DNA of 51,579 nt from Paludibacteraceae bacterium (lineage in GTDB: Bacteria; Bacteroidota; Bacteroidia; Bacteroidales; Paludibacteraceae), in the NCBI GenBank assembly GCA_017456885.1, contig JAFTIM010000017.1:1-51579 (forward strand), given 5' to 3'. The notes under the pieces are model-generated. The model saw only the letters and a program-made list of their open reading frames with translations. It ran no database searches and had not been told where the DNA came from. Both the position numbers and the translations under genes were made by a program. This document shows positions 16,059 through 22,956 of the stretch, one piece after another. Every line of letters starts with the position of its first letter. Within the stretch, counting starts at the first letter, position 1.

Positions 16059-16913
16059 ATGAAAAAAGGCAAAAAGAAAAGTTTTAAAGAACGATTGTCG
16101 CATAAATACCGATTTTCGGTTTTAGATGAGCATACGTTAGAGGAGTCGTTCCACATGAGAATGTCTCGCACGGTGTTTTGGTTGCTTCTTGTCGTTGTTT
16201 TTGCATTGCTTTTCGTATTGTTTTCGTTGCTCTACAATTATACTCCTTTGAAAAAACTTTCGCCCACTTATTCCGATGCAATGATTCGGTCGGAATTGCT
16301 TCAAGAGGCGATACGTTTGGATTCGATAAACAAAGTGGTTGATTTGCAACGTAATCAGATGGATGTCATAAAGGCTATTCTTGCAGGCGATATAGAACTT
16401 GATACCTTGTCCGATGAAGAAAATTTCAAAATAATAGAGAAAGATTTCTTGGCAAAATCGGAACGCGAAAAGAATTTTTGTGCCGAGTACGAAGAGACCG
16501 AAAAATATAATCTTTCGTCGATAGAAACGAAAAAACAGGAAAACGTATCGGTATTTTTCAAACCGGTTAAGGGTGCAATAAAGAAAGAGTTTAATTCTGA
16601 CCAAAAGCATTTCGGTTGTGATGTGCTGACATTGGCAAACGAGCCGGTTGTCTCTATTTACGAGGGTGTAGTAGTGTTTGCAGAATATACCACAAATGCC
16701 GACTATGTGCTTGGCATTATGCACGAAAATGGTTTTTTGTCGGTGTATAAAAACAATGCACAACTATTGAAAACGGTAGGCGATGAGGTACAAACCGGCG
16801 AAGTGATTGCTATTGTAAGTATGGCAGGAGATGATGCCGAAAAATCTTATCTGCACTTTGAACTTTGGAAAAACGGCATTCCCGTTAATCCTGTCGAATA
16901 TATTTCTTTCTGA
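16059..16913 (+). CDS. Membrane-anchored LytM/M23 factor, partly degenerate
   Basis: This 284-residue protein has a basic cytoplasmic start, one membrane segment (about 38-58), a charged helical stretch (75-160) and a C-terminal LytM domain (165-284). Of the M23 zinc site, His184 and Asp188 (HFGCD) and His266 remain. The first His of the H-x-H pair is Tyr264, and the usual Y-x-H loop reads VYKNN (229-233). Loss of these residues suggests a non-catalytic activator of an amidase, like EnvC or NlpD, rather than a hydrolase. It starts 4 bases after ftsE. Its stop abuts the stop of the convergent methyltransferase gene with no base between. Confidence 0.83.
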   Translation: MKKGKKKSFKERLSHKYRFSVLDEHTLEESFHMRMSRTVFWLLLVVVFALLFVLFSLLYNYTPLKKLSPTYSDAMIRSELLQEAIRLDSINKVVDLQRNQMDVIKAILAGDIELDTLSDEENFKIIEKDFLAKSEREKNFCAEYEETEKYNLSSIETKKQENVSVFFKPVKGAIKKEFNSDQKHFGCDVLTLANEPVVSIYEGVVVFAEYTTNADYVLGIMHENGFLSVYKNNAQLLKTVGDEVQTGEVIAIVSMAGDDAEKSYLHFELWKNGIPVNPVEYISF

Positions 16914-17840
16914 TTATTTGTGTGTTAAATAAAAACAAGCCAATCCGCTTTGTCCGTTTTTTGCTAAATATTTTGCTTCGCGTTGGAATTTAAGATACTG
17001 AAATGGAGAAAAAGAAGATGATTTTCTGGATTTTCTTTGTTTCTGTTTTTCTGAGGCGGTAAATATCATAGGGCTTGCCACAAAATGAATCTGTTCTATT
17101 TTTAAATTATGTACATCTGCTAAAAGGCGGATACTTTTCTGTGTGTGCAGATATAGATGCCGAGGTGCATCTTCGAGTTGAAAACAATCTGTTTTATAAA
17201 TGTCCCAAATGGCGGAATCGACTATCGGTATATTGATAAGTATCTGACCATCAGGTGCTAATAATCTTTTAAGCGTTCGAAAGACTTCGCTTTGATTGTC
17301 AATGTGTTCCAACACATGATGCAACATAATGAAATCGTATTGCTCCGATAGCGATTCAATATCTCCTTTTAAGATAGAAAGCGAGCACCTTCGGCATCTG
17401 TATGTCAGTGGAGTTTCGATGTAGGGGTCAATCCCTTGTAGGTGGCAAAAACCGCTATTGGCCATTTTTATCAACAGCCGACCGCTACCACAGCCAACAT
17501 CGATGATTTTGGATGTGAAGCTGATTCTTGCCTGATTCATCCATTCAAAGCCGTTATTTATATTGGAAAAGATGCGGTGGAAAAATCGTTTTCGTATAAT
17601 TGCTTGGAAAAGCTGCTTGCGAAGCAGGCTTTTGAGAGCCGATTCGTTTGCTCCTCGTTTTGTTATTGAGTAATAGTTTTCGTAATATTTTGCAATGTCG
17701 GCGGGGATTTCTGCTATTTGCAAACAACCGCAACTCGGACATTTAAAGTAAACAAATTCTTCTCCTGTTCCTTGTTTCACCTCCCGAGCGATATACTTCT
17801 CGGTACTTTTCTCCCCACAAATTCTACAAGTGTATGGCAT
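16914..17840 (-). CDS. SAM-dependent methyltransferase with zinc-ribbon start
   Basis: This 308-residue cytoplasmic enzyme begins with a likely zinc ribbon (Cys5, Cys8 and Cys34, Cys37). A class I methyltransferase domain follows with motif I VGCGSG at 115-120, and LHHVLEHI near 185 is typical of Methyltransf_23-type sugar or lipid methylases. It is the last gene of the glycan cassette, overlapping the upstream glycosyltransferase gene by one base. A role in methylating the glycan or its precursor is inferred from this position only. No terminator is visible after it. Confidence 0.8.
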   Translation of the reverse strand: MPYTCRICGEKSTEKYIAREVKQGTGEEFVYFKCPSCGCLQIAEIPADIAKYYENYYSITKRGANESALKSLLRKQLFQAIIRKRFFHRIFSNINNGFEWMNQARISFTSKIIDVGCGSGRLLIKMANSGFCHLQGIDPYIETPLTYRCRRCSLSILKGDIESLSEQYDFIMLHHVLEHIDNQSEVFRTLKRLLAPDGQILINIPIVDSAIWDIYKTDCFQLEDAPRHLYLHTQKSIRLLADVHNLKIEQIHFVASPMIFTASEKQKQRKSRKSSSFSPFQYLKFQREAKYLAKNGQSGLACFYLTHK

Positions 17841-18724
17841 TAGTATTTGTTTAAAATAGCGTCAATTAGTTTTTTCTCTTTTGGCTTTTTGTCAGTCCAT
17901 TCTTTCTTGTTTTTTTGCAATAGAAAACTGAGATTTTTAGGCTTTGTATTCGCCCAGTTGGAGCCGTTGATAAGATGAAGCCAACAATTGTCCATGTATT
18001 GAATGAAGTCGCTGTGGTAGTTTTCCCCTTCTCTTATTTGTTCTGTCTTTACGTCGCAAGGTGTTAATGTTGAAATATCAATAGTTGAATAAATATTCTG
18101 CCAATTTCCACCTCCCGAATCTAAATACTCGTTTTCGATAGTTGTGGGCAGAAAATTTAATCGTTTGTTTTTTACAAAATCGAAATGGAAAAAACAGAGT
18201 CCGGCCCATAAATACCAAAAATTACCCCGACGCACCACACGACCATAGATAGGGGCGTTACCCATCTTTTCAACAATGTCGATTGAGTCAATGGGAAACA
18301 AATCGTGGTCAATAAAGCCGAAATAAGCGGGTTTACGGGGAACAATTATTTGCTGATAAACCCAATTGAGTGATGCAGCATGTGAATAACTTGCACTGAC
18401 CAATCCCAATCTGTTTTTAGGAAGACGCACATAAATAATGTCGTTTTCTTTGCAGAAATCTCTGATTTTTAGTGAGATATTTTTGTTGGAAGAGTTGTCT
18501 GCCACGATATAGTTGAAAGCGCCCTTGATGTGTTTTTTTACCAGACGTGCTTGTTGCTCGACAACTTCTTTGTTGTTGAAAGCAATGGTTAACAAGTCGA
18601 GCCGTTGAGGAGCATAGGAGTATTTTTCAAAGTTGAAGCAAAGACAACGATTTAACTTTTTCAGTGTAAAAAGTCGTTCTAAAACCCATACAAGTGATAA
18701 ATATAAAACTCGTGATACTTTCAT
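17840..18724 (-). CDS. Glycosyltransferase, GT2-like
   Basis: This 294-residue protein has a GT-A-like start (LLTIAFNNKEVV near 44-55; ADNSSNKN near 75-82) and a DHD motif at 139-141 (GFIDHDLFP) that can serve as the metal-binding DxD. It resembles family 2 transferases but is divergent; donor and acceptor are unknown. It overlaps the sialyltransferase-like gene before it by 4 bases and the methyltransferase after it by one base, placing it in the glycan cassette. Confidence 0.72.
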   Translation of the reverse strand: MKVSRVLYLSLVWVLERLFTLKKLNRCLCFNFEKYSYAPQRLDLLTIAFNNKEVVEQQARLVKKHIKGAFNYIVADNSSNKNISLKIRDFCKENDIIYVRLPKNRLGLVSASYSHAASLNWVYQQIIVPRKPAYFGFIDHDLFPIDSIDIVEKMGNAPIYGRVVRRGNFWYLWAGLCFFHFDFVKNKRLNFLPTTIENEYLDSGGGNWQNIYSTIDISTLTPCDVKTEQIREGENYHSDFIQYMDNCWLHLINGSNWANTKPKNLSFLLQKNKKEWTDKKPKEKKLIDAILNKY

Positions 18725-19815
18725 TTCAATAAATTAAAAAACTCTTCTTCCGTTTTGGGCGATAGAAATATATCGGGATGAAGATTGTAAATTTTTTGCA
18801 TAAAAATGCCTAAATCCCCGCTCATGTTTCCGGGTTTTTGCGGTAATAGTTTGAGTAGCGAAATGGATTTTACGGGAATATTGAAAATCAAGAACGGAGT
18901 AAGAGCTGCACTTGACGAAATGGTGATAAGCGTCAGGCGGCTAATATCTTGATTCAGAATAATAAGTTCCCATGGAATTTCCAAACTGCTGTTTGTGTTT
19001 ATGCCGAGTGGTGTGAATCGGTTGATGGAATTGCGAGGATGAAGTTTTACAAGCACTTCGTTAGGGCTTGTTTTGGCTACAATTGCTTGAACAATTGCCA
19101 CATCGTCAACTTGGAATCCATCGGCAAAAAACGACTCTTCGAGGAATAAATATTTTACCTTGGAAAAATCGTCTTTGATTCTCTCAAATTGAAAAATCCG
19201 GTTTAGAATAGTTTTTATCTCGCTATTGTTTCTGGAGAATTTAGGTATTGCAGTGATTTCTCCCTCAAATCTCCATTCGAGCAGTTCCGGATTAAATAGG
19301 AACATTTGTTTGGCAGCTCCAAGCATTCCGCGTCTATTTAATATTCGGTGAAAAAGAGATGCTTGGTCGGTTTTTTTGAATGAATTGCAGTAGGTAACAA
19401 AACCATCTTCGAATATTGATAAGCGAATTTCCCTTTTTCTTGAAAGTAGGAAAAAGAGCAATATCGTAAAAATAGAGATATTCGATACGCAAAGTTGGCT
19501 ATAAAGTTTTGTGTTTATTTGTTTTTTAATGATTCTAAGGTTCATTATTGTTTCCCTTGCCTGATTGAGCAGACGACGCAGTTTGTAAAATCGACAACCT
19601 TGTTTGAGAACTAATTTTTTATTCCTTACATAAATGACGTTGTCAAAATAGCCGCTCTCTTTAATGTTTTCGGCAATTGTTGCACTATTGTTCATGTGGT
19701 CGGAAACAACAATATGCACATTCTCTGCTCTAAAAAACGTACTTCGTAATTGTGTGGCAACCATTATCTGATAAACGGTGTTGCAAACAATCAATATGTG
19801 TTCTTTCTCTTTCAT
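18721..19815 (-). CDS. GT52/sialyltransferase-like glycosyltransferase
   Basis: This 364-residue protein carries the three motifs shared by bacterial sialyltransferases of the GT38/GT52 group: acidic-acidic-Gly (EDG, 136-138), HP in VKLHPR (256-261) and a Ser-rich motif (ISSSA, 299-303). Such enzymes transfer sialic acid or related ulosonic acids from the CMP donor. This fits the CMP-sugar synthetase encoded two genes upstream. Four-base overlaps link it to the aldolase fusion gene before it and the GT2-like gene after it. The precise sugar is unknown because no sialic acid synthase gene is present here. Confidence 0.75.
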   Translation of the reverse strand: MKEKEHILIVCNTVYQIMVATQLRSTFFRAENVHIVVSDHMNNSATIAENIKESGYFDNVIYVRNKKLVLKQGCRFYKLRRLLNQARETIMNLRIIKKQINTKLYSQLCVSNISIFTILLFFLLSRKREIRLSIFEDGFVTYCNSFKKTDQASLFHRILNRRGMLGAAKQMFLFNPELLEWRFEGEITAIPKFSRNNSEIKTILNRIFQFERIKDDFSKVKYLFLEESFFADGFQVDDVAIVQAIVAKTSPNEVLVKLHPRNSINRFTPLGINTNSSLEIPWELIILNQDISRLTLITISSSAALTPFLIFNIPVKSISLLKLLPQKPGNMSGDLGIFMQKIYNLHPDIFLSPKTEEEFFNLLK

Positions 19816-21407
19816 TCAATGTAGAGCGAAGGGGTGAGAAACTCAACGTGAATATCTTTTTGTAACTCTTTTATTTGTTCGGCAATACAAGAATTTCTTT
19901 CATTCAATGCTTCGCTGTTTGTGGTATTTATCATCGAGTCGGAAAAATAGTTGTCGTGAGGATTGTTCCTAAATCCGTCGTAACCGGCAATTGCAACTTC
20001 GTTTATGCCGATGTTTTTCAACAACCGCAATAACATGATTCCTGCATTGTCGAATTCCGAATACTTGGGGTTGATAAGCGAATGATAATTGATGAGCATA
20101 AAACTCTCATTTCTTTTCTTGATGTTCGAGGTCGCTATTATAGTACTGGTTTCTATTTGTTTACGTTGAGCCTCCGACAACGACGAAAACCGTTTCAAAT
20201 TGCTGATGAAAATCATGTCGCAGTCATAATTTTCGGGAACGAAATTGATTGCAATGGTGAGCGGATGAACCTTCCGAATGTAATTTTTTATACTCTCTTC
20301 GTGTGTCAAGATAGATTTCCCCGGTGCATATATTAGAATTTTTCTATTCGACAACATATTAGTTAGTTTGTCTAAAATTAGAGTGTCGTCAATGGCTTGC
20401 GATTGGTGTTTTACATACAAATCCTCAATAACTTTCTGGTTGTATTGGCTTCTTTCCTGTTGCGGTATCTGCGATAAGATAAGATTGATATCTTTTGTGC
20501 TAAGCGTCTGTTTGTTGGTTAGGTAGGAAGCATAGTTTGGGTGACAGTTGTTTGTGGAGGCGATGTAGTAAGGTACAGAGTAGCCCCATGGTTTTTTTAT
20601 AAAAATCGGATTCAGAAATTCATCAATGATTTCAAGAATGGGTAGAATGCACCGATTTTTCTTTGTTGTTTCGTTTAAATGAAGTATTAGCAATTCGGTA
20701 CATAAATTGCCTGCGCCACGTCCCATTCCGAAAACCGACGAATCAATAATTCGTGTTCGTGATGTGGCAACTTGAATCAACTCTTGTGCGTTCGAAAAAG
20801 AAAGTTGAAGGTTGTTGTGCGAATGAAACCCTATTTCAATATGCTTATCAATTTTGTTGTCAAATAGTTGAAAAAGATTGAATAATTCATTTCTTCTTAA
20901 AGTACCGAAACTATCAACAATGTAGGTTGCTTTTGGCGAAATTCGGTTGATGCTTTCAATCAAAATCCCTAATTCCTGCTCGCTATAACTCGAAGTTATC
21001 ATTGGTTGAACATAAACATTGAATCCTTTGGATTTTACCTGTTGGCAGTAGTCAAGAGCAGCAATAAGGTCTTTTTTATGAAAAGCAATGCGCAATGTAT
21101 CAACACCAACTCCTTCATATTTTGGCAGTTGTTCGATAGGGAATTCTCCGTAATTTATCATACAGGCAAACCCGTGTTTTTTTTGAAACTTTTCTAATAA
21201 CCGATTGATACTTTCCAAAGAGTTGAAAATGGTTTGGTTGCACGAAGAGGGCTTGGTCTTACTCAAAAAACCGCATTCGATGATGTCTACTTCTGCTTCA
21301 ATCAGTTTGTCAATAATTGCACGAATTGCCTTTTCGCCGAATTCCCAATTATTAACATAACCTCCGTCGCGAAGGGTGCAATCCAATATTTTTATTTCGT
21401 TTGTCAT
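19812..21407 (-). CDS. HMGL-like aldolase fused to a C-terminal unknown domain
   Basis: This is a 531-residue two-domain protein. Residues 1-300 form a DRE-TIM metallolyase of the HMGL/4-hydroxy-2-oxovalerate aldolase type: TLRDG with Arg13 and metal ligand Asp14, His195 and His197 in GFHSHNN, and the signature-like FGMGRGAGN at 226-234. All key residues are intact, so carbon-carbon bond formation or cleavage with pyruvate or a similar keto acid is likely. Residues about 355-531 form a separate Rossmann-like domain (ILIYAPGKS at 357-365; VAIAGYDGF near 475). Its pattern faintly recalls DUF115/GT42 proteins. In the cassette it occupies the place expected for a ulosonic acid synthase. Confidence 0.75.
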   Translation of the reverse strand: MTNEIKILDCTLRDGGYVNNWEFGEKAIRAIIDKLIEAEVDIIECGFLSKTKPSSCNQTIFNSLESINRLLEKFQKKHGFACMINYGEFPIEQLPKYEGVGVDTLRIAFHKKDLIAALDYCQQVKSKGFNVYVQPMITSSYSEQELGILIESINRISPKATYIVDSFGTLRRNELFNLFQLFDNKIDKHIEIGFHSHNNLQLSFSNAQELIQVATSRTRIIDSSVFGMGRGAGNLCTELLILHLNETTKKNRCILPILEIIDEFLNPIFIKKPWGYSVPYYIASTNNCHPNYASYLTNKQTLSTKDINLILSQIPQQERSQYNQKVIEDLYVKHQSQAIDDTLILDKLTNMLSNRKILIYAPGKSILTHEESIKNYIRKVHPLTIAINFVPENYDCDMIFISNLKRFSSLSEAQRKQIETSTIIATSNIKKRNESFMLINYHSLINPKYSEFDNAGIMLLRLLKNIGINEVAIAGYDGFRNNPHDNYFSDSMINTTNSEALNERNSCIAEQIKELQKDIHVEFLTPSLYIE

Positions 21408-22054
21408 CGTTTTAATCCTTTGAAGATGGCATTGGCCACGTCAAAATCTTCTTGTGTGTCAATGTCGCAACTTTCAATAGCATTTACCTCAACCATATAT
21501 GGATTGTCGCCAATTCTTCTATTCAATTCTGTTATAACCTCACTTCGATAGATGTAAAAACCGCTGGTTTCTTCAAAAATAGGTGGCAAATCTTGGGTTC
21601 TTGGAATATCGTTAAGGTTGTAGTTAAAAGGTTTTCCGTCCTTCCATAAAAAAGTCTGTATTTTACGCACTGCAAAAGCCGAATCAAATCCTTGTTGTAG
21701 TACCGCTTGAAGCCCTTTCTCGATGCTTTGCGGGGAAATAAATGGCGCAGTGGCGTGGCTCATTACATAAACATCGGCAGGAACATCTTGTGCAAATGCC
21801 GACAATACTTCGTTAATTTTGGTGGTGTTTTGGTCGAGTGTTTCACTTCTTCTCAGAAATTTAACTCCCAAAGGAATAAATTCCTGAATTTTCGGATTGC
21901 TGCAATAAACATAAATTTCATCAATGTCTTTTACCTGTTTCAGTGTCTCAAAAATGTAATGACACAAAGGCGCACCATTGTCAAATGACTTGATGTTTTT
22001 GTTTGGTAGTCGCTCATTGTTGAGCTTTATGGGCACAATCGCTATGGTTTTCAT
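21404..22054 (-). CDS. CMP-sugar (acylneuraminate) cytidylyltransferase, divergent
   Basis: This 216-residue protein resembles CMP-sialic acid and CMP-Kdo synthetases. The nucleotide-binding start reads IVPIKLNNERLPNKN (6-20) in place of the usual PARGGSKGIPxKN, while SHATAPFISP and the C-terminal ESCDIDTQEDF are typical. It would activate a 2-keto sugar acid with CTP to give the CMP donor for the GT52-like transferase. Four-base overlaps couple it to the GT2 gene before and the aldolase fusion after. Confidence 0.82.
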   Translation of the reverse strand: MKTIAIVPIKLNNERLPNKNIKSFDNGAPLCHYIFETLKQVKDIDEIYVYCSNPKIQEFIPLGVKFLRRSETLDQNTTKINEVLSAFAQDVPADVYVMSHATAPFISPQSIEKGLQAVLQQGFDSAFAVRKIQTFLWKDGKPFNYNLNDIPRTQDLPPIFEETSGFYIYRSEVITELNRRIGDNPYMVEVNAIESCDIDTQEDFDVANAIFKGLKR

Positions 22055-22956
22055 TTCTTCAGCAATCCTTTGGTTACGTTATATCTAAAAAGAAGGAGTT
22101 TCCACCCTTTTTGTGGAGCAAATGTAAGCATATATCCGCAAAAAAGGAAAAGAGTGGCCGCCCATTTCACGCACTCGGCTATCAGTCGTTTGGCGTATTT
22201 TCCTTTGGAAATGTTTAGCGTTCGCATTTGTTCGCTTTTGCCAATAGAGCATGTGAGGTTATTAAAGTAGTCTTGCTCTAATTTCCGTTGCGGAATGAGG
22301 TGATATAAAATTGATTGGGGCAAATAAAACACACTCATTTTTAAGCTACGCATTTTGTCGAAAATGTCTTTTTCCTCGGCTCCTGAAAGGCTTTCTCCTT
22401 TTCGCCCCAATTGTGTGTTAAAGAGCCCGACTTTCTCGAAAACGCATTTACGATAAGCGGCATTTCCGCCTCCGGGGAATTCCGATTGTCGGAAGGTTTT
22501 TACTTTTTCCCCTTTGTAAAGATAGGCTGTCAGTAGTTGCTTGGTGAAAAAGCTCATCCATTTCGGTTCTTTGGTTTCGTATATCGGGATGATGGGTCCT
22601 CCGGCAGCACAAGCAGTTGTGTTTTTTTGAAAAAAATCGAAATAGCTTTGTAGGTATTCTTTATTGACAAGGGCATCGTCGTCAACATAAACCAAAACCT
22701 CGCCGGTAGCCTCTTTTATGCCTCGGTTTCTTGCAAAAGACAATCCTTGCCGATTTTCAAAGAAATAGCGAATTTCCATTTCGGGGAAGTCTGTTTTGAA
22801 TTGTTCGAGAACCGATATCGTATTGTCGTTGGAGTTATTGTCTATCAACAAAACTTCAAAATTATTTTTCCCAAGCGTATTTTGTGCAATACTTTTCAGT
22901 AGGTTGTAAAGGTATTTTGCACGGTTGTAAGTACAAATGATGACGGATAATTTCAT
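22051..22956 (-). CDS. Family 2 glycosyltransferase
   Basis: This is a 301-residue GT-A enzyme with a classic start (VIICTYNRAKYL), LLIDNNSND near 36-44 and the metal-binding DDD at 92-94 (VYVDDDALV). A hydrophobic segment near 265-285 suggests membrane association at the C terminus. Donor and acceptor are unknown. It is the first enzyme of the glycan cassette. Its ATG overlaps the TAA of the TonB receptor gene by one base, so cassette and receptor form one transcription unit. Confidence 0.87.
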   Translation of the reverse strand: MKLSVIICTYNRAKYLYNLLKSIAQNTLGKNNFEVLLIDNNSNDNTISVLEQFKTDFPEMEIRYFFENRQGLSFARNRGIKEATGEVLVYVDDDALVNKEYLQSYFDFFQKNTTACAAGGPIIPIYETKEPKWMSFFTKQLLTAYLYKGEKVKTFRQSEFPGGGNAAYRKCVFEKVGLFNTQLGRKGESLSGAEEKDIFDKMRSLKMSVFYLPQSILYHLIPQRKLEQDYFNNLTCSIGKSEQMRTLNISKGKYAKRLIAECVKWAATLFLFCGYMLTFAPQKGWKLLLFRYNVTKGLLKK

